This document shows positions 25,420 to 34,772 of a stretch of DNA of 64,000 nt, piece by piece (position 1 is the first letter of the stretch; each line of letters starts with the position of its first letter). The notes below the pieces were generated by a model. That model did no database searches. It saw only the letters and a list, made by a program, of their open reading frames with translations, and was not told the origin of the DNA. Made by a program: the position numbers and the translations under genes. Source of the DNA: Parabacteroides sp. FAFU027 (GTDB lineage: Bacteria > Bacteroidota > Bacteroidia > Bacteroidales > UBA7332); assembly GCF_022808675.1 (NCBI RefSeq), contig NZ_JAKZKV010000006.1:186001-250000 (forward strand). The letters run 5' to 3'.

Positions 25420-28395
25420 ATGAAAAAAGTCAGATTTACGCTATCGGTGCTTTTTCTGCTATGCATTAGCCTCAGTGCTATTGCTCAGAATAAGATAACT
25501 CTGCGTGGTACGGTGGTTGATAATACCAATCAGACAGTGATTGGCGCCTCCGTAGTTGAAAAAGGAACGACAAACGGTACTGTTACGGATGTAAACGGTA
25601 AGTTTGTCCTTAATGTAAGCTCTTCCAGTGCCATTATTCAAATCAGTTATATCGGATTTGATAGAATGGAAATTCCGGCCTCTTCTATTACCGGTACGAA
25701 AAAGATTCAACTCAAAGAATCGGCAGTAGCACTGGGTGAAGTGGTCGCCATCGGATATGGCCAGGTGAAGAAAAAAGATGCCACTGGTTCCGTAACTGCT
25801 ATCAAAGCCGACGAAATCAATCGTGGAGTTGTAACTTCTCCACAGGAATTGCTCTTAGGTAAGGCCCCCGGGGTTGTTGTTACCACTGATGGAGGAGCGC
25901 CTGGTACAGGTGCAACTATCCGTATCAGAGGAGGAGCATCTTTGAATGCCAGTAATGATCCGTTGGTGGTAATCGACGGAGTTCCGGTTGATAACTCAGA
26001 GATCAAAGGTATGTCTAATCCGTTGTCAACTATTCACCCGAATGATATTGAGACCTTTACGGTGCTGAAAGATGCTTCTGCAACTGCAATCTATGGTTCA
26101 AGAGCTTCCAATGGCGTTATTATCATAACGACCAAGACTGGTTCTGCCGGAGCTGCAGCCAAGCCCACAGTATCTTATGGCGGTAGTGTACATGTTAGTA
26201 CACGTTACAATTCGGTAGATGTGTTAGATGGTGACCAGTTCAGGGCTATTTATACACAAAAATGGGGTACCATTCCAGCTGCAATGGCTTTGCTGGGAAC
26301 TGCCAATACAAACTGGCAAGATCAGATATTCAGAACAGCTTTCAGTACAGACCATAATCTGGGTGTAAGCGGTAAGTTTGGCAAAAATCTACCGTATCGA
26401 TTCTCAGGTTCTTTTACCGATGAAAACGGTATTCTGAAAACATCAAGTATGCAACGCTCGACAGTGTCGGCGAATCTTAATCCAACGTTTCTGGATAATC
26501 ATTTAAAGGTAAATGCCAGTGTGAAAGGTATGTATATTAAGAACCGTTTTGCAGATAAGGGCGCTATCGGATCTGCAATAACATTTGACCCCACACAACC
26601 CGTTTATAGCGATAATATGGGTACAAAAATTGGGAATGGTTATTTTACCTGGCTAAAAGCGTCTGATAAAACATTTATCGATGTCGCTCCCCTAAACCCA
26701 TTGTCTATGTTGGAACAGCGTAAAGATGAATCAAACGCTTACCGTAGTCTGGGGAACATCCAGTTAGACTATAAAATGCACTTTTTGCCAGATTTAAAAG
26801 CAAATTTGAACCTTGGATATGACTTATCAAAAAGTGATGGAACAAACCAATATTATGATAATGCGCCAAACTCATGGAAACTCAACGATAAAAAAGGTGT
26901 GGGCGAAACGACTGATTACAGCCAGATTAAACGCAATCTTTTGCTCGATTTTTATCTGAACTATGTCAAAGAAGTATCTTCATTAAAAAGCAGATTCGAT
27001 GTAATGGGTGGATATTCATATCAAAAGTTCTACAAAAAAGAAGAAACAGAGACAATTACATCTTCAGGGAAAATTACCTCACCTAATAAAGTGACCCCAT
27101 CGGAATATGTGCTGCTTTCTTTCTTTGGCCGTTTCAATTATTCGTTGATGGATCGGTATTTGTTGACAGCCACTTTGCGCAATGACCAAACATCTCGTTT
27201 TTCACCTGATACCCGTAGTGGACTTTTTCCATCTGTAGGTTTGGCCTGGAAGATTAGCGAAGAGCCATTTCTGAAAGATCAAAAAACAATATCAGACCTG
27301 AAGTTAAGATTGGGGTACGGTATTACCGGCCAGCAGGATCTGAACACAGGTGATTATCCTTATATAGCTACCTATACCATTAGTTCGGGCTATTATGCCG
27401 ATTATCCGTTGGGAAATGCCTTTTATCATACTGCCCGTGCTGAAGGATATGATCCAAAACTAAAATGGGAGGAAACTACTACTTATAATATTGGATTGGA
27501 TTGTGGTATTCTTAATGGCCGCTTTACCGGTTCGATCGATATTTATAACCGGGATACGAAAGATCTGATTAATAAAATACCAATGCCGGCCGGCTCAAAT
27601 CTGACCAATGAGATCCTGACCAATGTGGGTAGTCTGACTAATAAAGGAATAGAATTTGCCATAAGTGGAAAACCTATTTCTACAAAGAATGTGACCTGGG
27701 ATCTGGGATTTAATATTTCTCACAATGTGAATGAACTCACGAAACTGAACTACAGCAACAATCCCAATTATTATATCCCGACCGGGAATATTGGTGGAGG
27801 TACCGGCAATACTATCCAGGCTCAGAAGGTAGGTTTCCCGATCAACTCATACCTGGTGTACGAACAGGTCTATGACAAAAACGGAACTCCGATTGAAGGT
27901 ATGTATGTCGATAGAAACAGAGACGGAAAGATTGATGCATCGGATATGTATTGTTACCACAGTCCTGCGCCCAAAGTGTCAATGTCTCTTTCCTCCAAAT
28001 TATTGTACCACAACTGGGACTTCAGTTTCTCTCTGCGCTCTAATCTGGGCAACTATGTATATGACAATGTAGAAGCGGGACAATCCCTGATCGGTACATA
28101 TGTCTCTACGGGATATACCAGTAGTATATTGAACAGAGGAACGTATTTCAATAAAGTGCAATATCTGACAGATCATTATGTCCGTAATGCCTCTTTTGTT
28201 CGTTGCGATAATGTAACGCTGGGATATGCTATTGATAATATCAAGAACATGAAAATGCGCGTTTACGGAACCGTTCAGAATCCATTTGTCATTACCAAAT
28301 ACACCGGATTGGATCCCGAAGTGTTCAACGGCATAGATAACAATGTTTATCCTCGTCCTTTGACCTTCCTGGCCGGAGTCAGTTTATCATTCTAA
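25420..28395 (+). CDS. susC: SusC/RagA-family TonB-dependent outer-membrane transporter
   Basis: 991 residues. A signal peptide (to AIAQ, about residue 23) is followed by the carboxypeptidase-like domain typical of SusC (ITLRGTVVDNTNQTVIGASVVEKGTTNGTVTDVNGKF, about 25-105). The plug domain contains the SusC hallmark region (LLLGKAPGVVVTTDGGAPGTGATIRIRGGASLNASNDPLVVIDGVPVD, about 144-190) and TIHPNDIETFTVLKDASATAIYGSRASNGVIIITTK. The C-terminal two thirds form the 22-strand barrel, ending in Phe as most outer-membrane barrels do (LAGVSLSF). It imports starch oligosaccharides with TonB energy, capped by the SusD lipoprotein encoded 24 bases downstream. Substrate assignment to starch rests on the neighbouring susE and GH13 genes. 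Confidence 0.94.
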   Translation: MKKVRFTLSVLFLLCISLSAIAQNKITLRGTVVDNTNQTVIGASVVEKGTTNGTVTDVNGKFVLNVSSSSAIIQISYIGFDRMEIPASSITGTKKIQLKESAVALGEVVAIGYGQVKKKDATGSVTAIKADEINRGVVTSPQELLLGKAPGVVVTTDGGAPGTGATIRIRGGASLNASNDPLVVIDGVPVDNSEIKGMSNPLSTIHPNDIETFTVLKDASATAIYGSRASNGVIIITTKTGSAGAAAKPTVSYGGSVHVSTRYNSVDVLDGDQFRAIYTQKWGTIPAAMALLGTANTNWQDQIFRTAFSTDHNLGVSGKFGKNLPYRFSGSFTDENGILKTSSMQRSTVSANLNPTFLDNHLKVNASVKGMYIKNRFADKGAIGSAITFDPTQPVYSDNMGTKIGNGYFTWLKASDKTFIDVAPLNPLSMLEQRKDESNAYRSLGNIQLDYKMHFLPDLKANLNLGYDLSKSDGTNQYYDNAPNSWKLNDKKGVGETTDYSQIKRNLLLDFYLNYVKEVSSLKSRFDVMGGYSYQKFYKKEETETITSSGKITSPNKVTPSEYVLLSFFGRFNYSLMDRYLLTATLRNDQTSRFSPDTRSGLFPSVGLAWKISEEPFLKDQKTISDLKLRLGYGITGQQDLNTGDYPYIATYTISSGYYADYPLGNAFYHTARAEGYDPKLKWEETTTYNIGLDCGILNGRFTGSIDIYNRDTKDLINKIPMPAGSNLTNEILTNVGSLTNKGIEFAISGKPISTKNVTWDLGFNISHNVNELTKLNYSNNPNYYIPTGNIGGGTGNTIQAQKVGFPINSYLVYEQVYDKNGTPIEGMYVDRNRDGKIDASDMYCYHSPAPKVSMSLSSKLLYHNWDFSFSLRSNLGNYVYDNVEAGQSLIGTYVSTGYTSSILNRGTYFNKVQYLTDHYVRNASFVRCDNVTLGYAIDNIKNMKMRVYGTVQNPFVITKYTGLDPEVFNGIDNNVYPRPLTFLAGVSLSF

Positions 28396-28419
28396 TCCAT
28401 CCTTAAATCAAAACGAATT

Positions 28420-30018
28420 ATGAAAAAAATAATCTATATAGCGTGGGTATTCATATCAGGTCTGATAATTACGTCATGTGTGAATGACTTGAATACCACT
28501 CCACTGGATGAAAAAGTGCTAACTGTAGATCAGTTTTACAAAACAGACTCTTCCTACATGCAGGCATTGGCAAAATGTTATGCCGGATTGTCCCTTACAG
28601 GACAACAAGGCCCTTCGGGTAATTCAGATATTACGGCACCCGATGAAGGACAGTATCAGTATATTCGTGCTTATTGGAATCTCCAGGAACTACCAACGGA
28701 TGAGGCCGTTGTCGGTTGGAATGACCCCGGTCTGCCCGATCTGAATACATTAAACTGGGCCAGTGATAATGGATTCGTTTATGCTTTGTACAGTCGGATT
28801 TATTTCCAGATTGCACAATGTAATGAATTCTTACGTCAGACTACAGACGCAAAATTAAGTGAAAGAGGAATTACTGGAACAGTGCGCACGAAGATGCCTC
28901 AATACCGTGCGGAGGTACGATTCTTGCGCGATCTTTCTTACTGGCATGCAATTGACTTATTCGGAGATATTCCTTTTGTAACCGAAGATGATGCAATTGG
29001 TACAGTGCCTGCACAAAAGTCCCGTAAAGATGTTTTTGATTTTCTGATTAAGGACCTGAAAGACATCGAAACCAATAATCTACTGACCAATAATGCTGAG
29101 TACCCACGCGTAGGTCTTGAGGCTGTACAAACTCTTATCGCAAGATTATACCTGAACGCTGAAGTTTATACCGGAACTGCTCATTGGGAAGATTGCAAAA
29201 CCTATTGTGCAAAAGTGATTTCCACAAAAGGGGGAGGTCCATCCGGCGGTTTGGCCATTGTGTATAAGTATTTATTCGGAGGTGATAATGATAAATATGC
29301 ACGTGGTGGAAATGAAGGCGAAATTATTTTCACGATCGCATATGATTATGACCATACCCAGGGTTACGGTGGCACTATGTACCTGACAGCCGGTGCTTAT
29401 GGCGGAAAAATGCAACAAGCTGATTATGGCCTGACTTCTACCTGGGGGGGAATCAGAACCAAACCGCAACTTATTGACAATTTCAGTACAGGCGATAGCC
29501 GCTATCTGTTCTATGACAGTGGGAACAAGGAAAATACCAATATGTCATTGTTTACCGATGGATTCGGATGCATCAAATACACCAATTTGTTGAGTACCGA
29601 TTGGGCGAATACAGCAAAACGTGCAAAAGCATTTCCGGATACTGATTTTCCTGTATTTCGTTTAGCCGATGTTTATCTGATGTATGCAGAAGCAGCTGTG
29701 CGGTCAAATACAAACAAAGATATAGCTCTTCAATACATCAACCTGATCCGGGAAAGAGCAAATCTTAACGACTTCTCATCATCTGATTTGAATCTGGATA
29801 ATATCTTGAAAGAAAGGGGACGTGAGTTTTATTGGGAAGGACAGCGTCGTACTGACCTGATTCGTTTTGGCAAATTTACAGGAGACTCGTATTTATGGTC
29901 GTGGAAAGGTGGCGTAATTGTGGGAAAAGCGATTGATAGTAAATATCGTCTTTATCCTATTCCGGCCAAAGATATTGCTGCGAATCCTAACCTGAAACAA
30001 AATCCGGGATACAATTGA
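28420..30018 (+). CDS. susD: SusD/RagB-family nutrient-binding lipoprotein
   Basis: 532 residues. Lipobox ITSC (Cys20) after a hydrophobic signal; the start of the mature protein, VNDLNTTPLDEKVLTVDQFYK, is a typical SusD N-terminus. Helical TPR-like scaffold segments (DSSYMQALAKCYAGLSL, QFRAEVRFLRDLSYWHAIDLFGDIPFVTED-like region, GLEAVQTLIARLYLNAEVY) and the C-terminal family signatures (FPVFRLADVYLMYAEAAVRSN, LDNILKERGREFYWEGQRRTDLIRFGKF, YRLYPIPAKDIAANPNLKQNPGY) are all present. It forms the surface lid of the SusC transporter and binds starch helices. Encoded immediately after susC and before susE, the normal order. Confidence 0.95.
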   Translation: MKKIIYIAWVFISGLIITSCVNDLNTTPLDEKVLTVDQFYKTDSSYMQALAKCYAGLSLTGQQGPSGNSDITAPDEGQYQYIRAYWNLQELPTDEAVVGWNDPGLPDLNTLNWASDNGFVYALYSRIYFQIAQCNEFLRQTTDAKLSERGITGTVRTKMPQYRAEVRFLRDLSYWHAIDLFGDIPFVTEDDAIGTVPAQKSRKDVFDFLIKDLKDIETNNLLTNNAEYPRVGLEAVQTLIARLYLNAEVYTGTAHWEDCKTYCAKVISTKGGGPSGGLAIVYKYLFGGDNDKYARGGNEGEIIFTIAYDYDHTQGYGGTMYLTAGAYGGKMQQADYGLTSTWGGIRTKPQLIDNFSTGDSRYLFYDSGNKENTNMSLFTDGFGCIKYTNLLSTDWANTAKRAKAFPDTDFPVFRLADVYLMYAEAAVRSNTNKDIALQYINLIRERANLNDFSSSDLNLDNILKERGREFYWEGQRRTDLIRFGKFTGDSYLWSWKGGVIVGKAIDSKYRLYPIPAKDIAANPNLKQNPGYN

Positions 30019-30065
30019 TTCTAACAAATCCAGTAAGTTTTCTCAACTTCTAATATTTAAACAAG

Positions 30066-31160
30066 ATGAAAAATATACTAAAACATGCGCAGTATATATT
30101 GATGATAATCTTTGTATTATCGGCATGTACAGATACAAAGGATCCGATCTATCAACAGGGTGACAATCCTGTGCTCAACTCTCCGACAGGCTATTATACC
30201 CTTACGATAGAATCGAAACCTTTCATTATGGAAACCTTTACCTGGTCGAAAGGTGAATACGGTTTTGATGCTGCACCGACATTTACAGTGCAAGCCTCGC
30301 TAAACGAAAACTTTACAGATAGTGTAGAGTTGGCTTCAGCCAATGCTACGTTTGCTAGCGTTACGGTTGCCAAGATGAACGCTGTGATGCTCAACTGGAA
30401 GTGTACACCCAGTGTGCCCAAAAACGTTTATATCCGCATTAAAGCCGTTTTGAACAGCGCTGAAACTGTAATAACGTATTCTGAGCCCACTATTATTACT
30501 GTCATTCCGTTTAAGGATCTTGCTCCGACAAAAGCGCCATTGTATATTGTTGGCTCTACCTTGAACCAGGATGCGCAATGGAAAAATACAACGGATGCAA
30601 TAGGAACAGGATTGATTCCTCTGTTTACTGATGTTAATGATACGAAAGATCTAACTTATACTTATACAGGCTATTTTAAAGCAGGTGGATTTAAGGTTAT
30701 TGTTGAACCAGGCACCTGGGGTGCTCAACAATATGGGTTGAAAAATGGTAATCTTGTAAAAGAAGATAATTGTGATAACTTCACAATCCCGGCAGATGGG
30801 TATTATACCTTCTCTATGGATGCCAAAGCAATGACTTTCTCATTATCATCTTACGATGCCAGCGGTGCAACTACATACACTTCAATAGGACTGATTGGTG
30901 CATTCAATAGCTGGGGAGGTGACTTTGCATTGTCCGCCATGAACTTCGATCCTCATATCTGGAGTACCATTTTCACCCAGGAAGCAACCGGAGAACTGAA
31001 ATTCAGAGCCAATAATGGTTGGGGAATAAACTGGGGTAGTACCTCTTTACCATTTGGTATTGGCGCACTCAATGGATCTAATATAACTCTTGAGAAAGGA
31101 AAGTATTATGTTCAGATCAATACAATAACCGGGCATTATATGTTTTTGCCTGTTAAGTAA
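30066..31160 (+). CDS. susE: SusE/SusF-like surface starch-binding lipoprotein
   Basis: 364 residues. Lipobox LSAC (Cys21). The mature protein starts with the SusE N-terminal domain (GDNPVLNSPTGYYTLTIESKPFIMETFTWSKGEYGFDAAPTFTVQASL, about 33-80), an Ig-like fold. Two SusE/F-type carbohydrate-binding modules follow (about 155-260 and 275-364): YIVGSTLNQDAQWKN through YTFSMDAKAMTFSLS, and IGLIGAFNSWGGDFALSAM through YYVQINTITGHYMF. The length (364) is close to Bacteroides SusE (about 387). It binds starch at the cell surface and increases capture by SusCD. 47 bases after susD; a strong terminator follows, so susCDE is one unit. Confidence 0.88.
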   Translation: MKNILKHAQYILMIIFVLSACTDTKDPIYQQGDNPVLNSPTGYYTLTIESKPFIMETFTWSKGEYGFDAAPTFTVQASLNENFTDSVELASANATFASVTVAKMNAVMLNWKCTPSVPKNVYIRIKAVLNSAETVITYSEPTIITVIPFKDLAPTKAPLYIVGSTLNQDAQWKNTTDAIGTGLIPLFTDVNDTKDLTYTYTGYFKAGGFKVIVEPGTWGAQQYGLKNGNLVKEDNCDNFTIPADGYYTFSMDAKAMTFSLSSYDASGATTYTSIGLIGAFNSWGGDFALSAMNFDPHIWSTIFTQEATGELKFRANNGWGINWGSTSLPFGIGALNGSNITLEKGKYYVQINTITGHYMFLPVK

Positions 31161-31175
31161 TCAAATGTTCATTGT

Positions 31176-31209
31176 AAAAAACCCCGCTAATTTATGGGCG
31201 GGGTTTTTT
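31176..31209 (+). terminator. Terminator of susCDE
   Basis: A perfect 12-bp stem AAAAAACCCCGC / GCGGGGTTTTTT with a 10-base loop, 15 bases after the susE stop codon. Confidence 0.88.
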
Positions 31210-31264
31210 CTTCAATCAGTTTCGTAATCAGCAAGATATACAGCGATAGACTCAGCTATTGGAA

Positions 31265-31295
31265 TTTGAGAAGATAAATATCAGCTCTATATTTG
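31265..31295 (+). promoter_or_regulatory. Bacteroidota-type promoter for the T9SS amylase gene
   Basis: TTTG at 31265-31268, 19 bases, then TATATTTG at 31288-31295: a full consensus match. It lies 26 bases before the ATG at 31322, which also rules out the in-frame upstream codon at 31259 as the start. The amylase can therefore be expressed separately from susCDE. Confidence 0.78.
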
Positions 31296-31321
31296 TTTGC
31301 CAACATACTAATCACCTATCC

Positions 31322-34066
31322 ATGAAAAGAATCTTACTTTCCTTTTGCTTAATACTCTCCTTTATTCCCTCCTATACGCAAGTCGTCGTTTCGAATCCTG
31401 CATTTGTCACTGAAGATGGTACGATTGAGATCACATTTGATGCTACGCAAGGAAACAAGGGGATGGTAGGCGCAACGGATTGTTATGCCCATACCGGCCT
31501 GATTACCAGTAAAAGTTCAAGCTCTTCAGATTGGAAATATGCTCCGACGTGGTTGGATAACAGTGCTAAATATAAAATGACTTCGGCAGGAACAGATAAA
31601 TGGAAACTTACTATAAGTCCTGATATTCGTACTTATTATGGTGTTACAGACGTGAACGAGTTTATCTATAAGCTTGCTTTTGTTTTTCGGAATTCTACCG
31701 GTACGCTACAAGGCAAAGATGTGGGTAATACTGATATTATGGTTGATGTCTATCCAAAAGGGTTGCAGGTTGCATTTGATCAGCCGGCCAACAATTCGAT
31801 AGTTGATCCCGCTTCAACAGTAACGGTATCAGTCAGGTCTTCTCAATCGGCAAGTCTGAATCTGTACCTCAATACTGTCTCTTCTAACCCTATTGCCCAA
31901 TCCACTGGAACTACCCGGATTTCTTATTCCGGAACTTTTACGGCAGGAAATTATTTTCTGATCGCTGAGGCTCAAAGTAATGGTACTATTGTTCGTGACA
32001 CAACGTATTTTTGCTCGACGGCAAAGGGAACCCGCTCTTCAGAAGTTCGTCCTACTGGTCTGAAAGAAGGAATAACCTACAATGCAGACGGAAGTGTCAC
32101 ATTTTGTATCTATGCTCCTAAAAAAGAGTATTTCTATTTGATGGGAGACTTCAATGACTTTCATCCTGATAACAATTACCTGATGAAATATCAGGAAACC
32201 GGCAACATTTTTGCAAAAAAGCGATATTTCTGGCTTACACTCACAGGCCTGGATCCGGGCAAAGAGTATGCATTCCAGTATCTGACCGATGGCTCTATTC
32301 GGATAGGAGACCCTTATTGCGAAAAGATTCTAGATCCGTGGAATGATAAATATATCAGTTCGACAGTTTATCCAAATCTTCGTCAGTATCCCTCAGCCAA
32401 AACACAGGATGTATTGTCCACCTTCAAAATCAATCAGGATAAATATCAATGGAAATCATCCGGGTTTCATGCTCCGACTCAAAATAACATGATGATCTAT
32501 GAACTCAATTTTCGCGATTTTACGAATGAAGGAACAGTCAATGCCGCTATTCAGAAACTTGATTATATACAGACTTTGGGTATCAATGCAATAGAGATGA
32601 TGCCTATCACGGAGTTTGATGGAAACGATAGCTGGGGATACAATCCTAACTTCTATTTTGCACCTGACAAAGCCTATGGGACTAAACAGGATTACCAGCA
32701 TTTCATCGACGAATGTCATGGACGGGGTATTGCTGTTATTCAGGATGTTGTGTTTAATCACTCCTGGGGGTTAAGTCCCTGGTGTAAATTGTGGTGGGAC
32801 GCTGTAAATTCCCGACCTGCTGCAGATAATCCCTATTACAACCCGGTGGCTCCCCATCCTTATAGCGTTGGCAATGACTTTAATCACAGTTCGACATTAG
32901 TCAGAAGTTTTATTAAACGAGCTCTCGCATTTTGGATGACCGAATACCATATAGATGGATTCCGTTTCGATTTAAGTAAAGGATTTACTCAAACACAAAG
33001 TACAGAAGCTACGGTTTCAAATTATGATGCTTCCCGCATCAGCTATATCAAAGAATATGCAGATACAATTAAAGCTGTAAATTCAAACGCATACACTATT
33101 CTTGAACACTTTTGCAATACAGATGAGGAGGATGCCCTGGCAGCATATAAAAATACGATGCTCTGGCGTAACCTGAATTGGGCGTTCCAACAGGCAGCTA
33201 AGGGATCAAGTGTAGGTGACTTTACAGGGATGGTGGGTACAAACCGTGTCGGTTATCCGGAAAGTCATGATGAAGAAAGGTTGGCTTATGCGTTGTTTTC
33301 CGGAGGTGTGACAGCTCTTCAGGATACGGCCAGTGCGATGAACCAGTTAGCTGCATGTGCTGCATTTGCCTATCTTAATCCCGGGCCACGAATGATGTGG
33401 CAGTTTGGAGAGTTGGGGTATGATTATTCCATCAACTACAATGGCCGTACAGGTAGGAAGCCTATTCGTTGGGATTATCTCAATAACCCTCTGCGTAAGG
33501 GATTACACGATACCTATGCAAAGGTGCTGAATTTCCGAAAGAACTATGCAGACCTTTTTGCAAATCCAACCAGCTGGAACTGGCAGGTATCCACTTCCAA
33601 TTGGAATAATGGACGTAGGATATATCTCACAAACGGCACGCTGACGGCTGTTATACTTGCCAATTTTACCGCTGTCGGTTCAGTTACAGCCAATCCTGCT
33701 TTTGGAAAAACCGGTACATGGTTCGATTTGATTTCCGGAGAGACCCTTAACGTGACCGATCCGAATATGTCGCTCACACTTCCGGCATTTGACCTGAAGA
33801 TTTACACGGATGTCTTGATTAATAGTGTGTCAGATACAAAAATATCATCGGTTGAGGTATATCCCAATCCGGTAACGGATTATCTTTATATCAAAGGTAA
33901 ACAAGCGATCAACATAGAATTGTATAGTACAGACGGAATCAAGGTCTATCAGAATTCTGTTTCAGGTCAGGCGGTCAATCTATCCTCATTGCCTGCCGGG
34001 ATATACATTGGCCGGATAGGATTTGAAGACGGAACCAATATTCAGTGCAAGATATGTAAGCAGTAA
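31322..34066 (+). CDS. GH13 alpha-amylase-type enzyme exported by the type IX secretion system
   Basis: 914 residues from the ATG at 31322 (signal peptide to about residue 19, SYTQ). Domains in order: an N-terminal starch-binding-like region (about 20-150); a short Ig-like segment (about 150-250); a CBM48-like E-set domain (TYNADGSVTFCIYAPKKEYFYLMGDFNDF, about 255-355); the GH13 barrel (about 380-740); a C-terminal sheet; and a T9SS type A sorting domain (VEVYPNPVTDYLYIKG to the end, about 840-914). The four GH13 regions are intact: Asp475 in DVVFNH, nucleophile Asp550 in FRFDLSKG, acid/base Glu595 in ILEHF, and Asp650 in ESHDEE. It probably does the surface starch cutting done by the lipoprotein SusG in Bacteroides. 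The gene has its own promoter after the susCDE terminator. Confidence 0.9.
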   Translation: MKRILLSFCLILSFIPSYTQVVVSNPAFVTEDGTIEITFDATQGNKGMVGATDCYAHTGLITSKSSSSSDWKYAPTWLDNSAKYKMTSAGTDKWKLTISPDIRTYYGVTDVNEFIYKLAFVFRNSTGTLQGKDVGNTDIMVDVYPKGLQVAFDQPANNSIVDPASTVTVSVRSSQSASLNLYLNTVSSNPIAQSTGTTRISYSGTFTAGNYFLIAEAQSNGTIVRDTTYFCSTAKGTRSSEVRPTGLKEGITYNADGSVTFCIYAPKKEYFYLMGDFNDFHPDNNYLMKYQETGNIFAKKRYFWLTLTGLDPGKEYAFQYLTDGSIRIGDPYCEKILDPWNDKYISSTVYPNLRQYPSAKTQDVLSTFKINQDKYQWKSSGFHAPTQNNMMIYELNFRDFTNEGTVNAAIQKLDYIQTLGINAIEMMPITEFDGNDSWGYNPNFYFAPDKAYGTKQDYQHFIDECHGRGIAVIQDVVFNHSWGLSPWCKLWWDAVNSRPAADNPYYNPVAPHPYSVGNDFNHSSTLVRSFIKRALAFWMTEYHIDGFRFDLSKGFTQTQSTEATVSNYDASRISYIKEYADTIKAVNSNAYTILEHFCNTDEEDALAAYKNTMLWRNLNWAFQQAAKGSSVGDFTGMVGTNRVGYPESHDEERLAYALFSGGVTALQDTASAMNQLAACAAFAYLNPGPRMMWQFGELGYDYSINYNGRTGRKPIRWDYLNNPLRKGLHDTYAKVLNFRKNYADLFANPTSWNWQVSTSNWNNGRRIYLTNGTLTAVILANFTAVGSVTANPAFGKTGTWFDLISGETLNVTDPNMSLTLPAFDLKIYTDVLINSVSDTKISSVEVYPNPVTDYLYIKGKQAINIELYSTDGIKVYQNSVSGQAVNLSSLPAGIYIGRIGFEDGTNIQCKICKQ

Positions 34067-34121
34067 TCTGACCTGGTTATCCGTTCTGTACCGGAGGGGA
34101 TGACCTTAAAACTCACAGGCT

Positions 34122-34772
34122 ATGAAAACAGGAAAAGAAATCATCTGGCTCTGTTTCTTGGTAATCACATCGTGCAATATCAAAGAACCTTTGGAAAATA
34201 TCCTGACCGAGGCAAACCGGGAAGCGGCTCCGTTAGTCCAACACCGGTTTAATGCAGATACCATCAGTCTGAAAATCCTGTTTCCGACACTAACAGGAGT
34301 GGATTCCGTTTGTGGAAAAGGATTGAAAATAGTTCCGCTTAATCATTCACCCGGAAGCTGGATGATTAATGTCAAAGATACAACACGGTATATTCATGAA
34401 ATCGAGGTGGTCAAAAAGGGCAAAAAGGTTTCGTTGCTATTTTACAAACTACAGAAACCGGGGAATCTGGACGTGCAACTGTCGATTACTCCAAACAGCT
34501 ACTTGAATAATCGCCTGCTTTTCCGTTGTATGAATCGTCCGGATGAGTTTTATGTGCTCTGGCAAAATGTAGCATTACCTGATGAGTTTATTTCTTTTAC
34601 CCGGGATGGTTTTTCAATCTTTTTACCAAAGGATGTCAGAAGTATGGAGCATTCGCTTGTCCGGATTCTGGCGGCTAATCATAATGGGGAAATAGTCTAT
34701 GTTTCTGTGCCCCTTGCCTATGGGCTTCCTGCTCCTGTGACGGAATGGACTATTCAACCGATAAACCGGTAA
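34122..34772 (+). CDS. Lipoprotein of unknown function in the starch locus
   Basis: 216 residues with a lipoprotein signal (LVITSC, Cys18). The mature part is beta-rich (ISLKILFPTLTGVDSVCGKGLKIVPL, VKKGKKVSLLFYKLQKPGNLDVQLSITP, FYVLWQNVALPDEFISFTRDGFSIFLP) and might be a small Ig-like or carbohydrate-binding fold. It does not match SusF or SusG and I do not recognise a family. The stop codon lies just before the 21-bp repeat array and its last codons overlap the first codons of the low-confidence ORF there. Position between the amylase and the SusA-like gene suggests a role at the surface or in the periplasm in starch use; that is inference. Confidence 0.7.
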   Translation: MKTGKEIIWLCFLVITSCNIKEPLENILTEANREAAPLVQHRFNADTISLKILFPTLTGVDSVCGKGLKIVPLNHSPGSWMINVKDTTRYIHEIEVVKKGKKVSLLFYKLQKPGNLDVQLSITPNSYLNNRLLFRCMNRPDEFYVLWQNVALPDEFISFTRDGFSIFLPKDVRSMEHSLVRILAANHNGEIVYVSVPLAYGLPAPVTEWTIQPINR

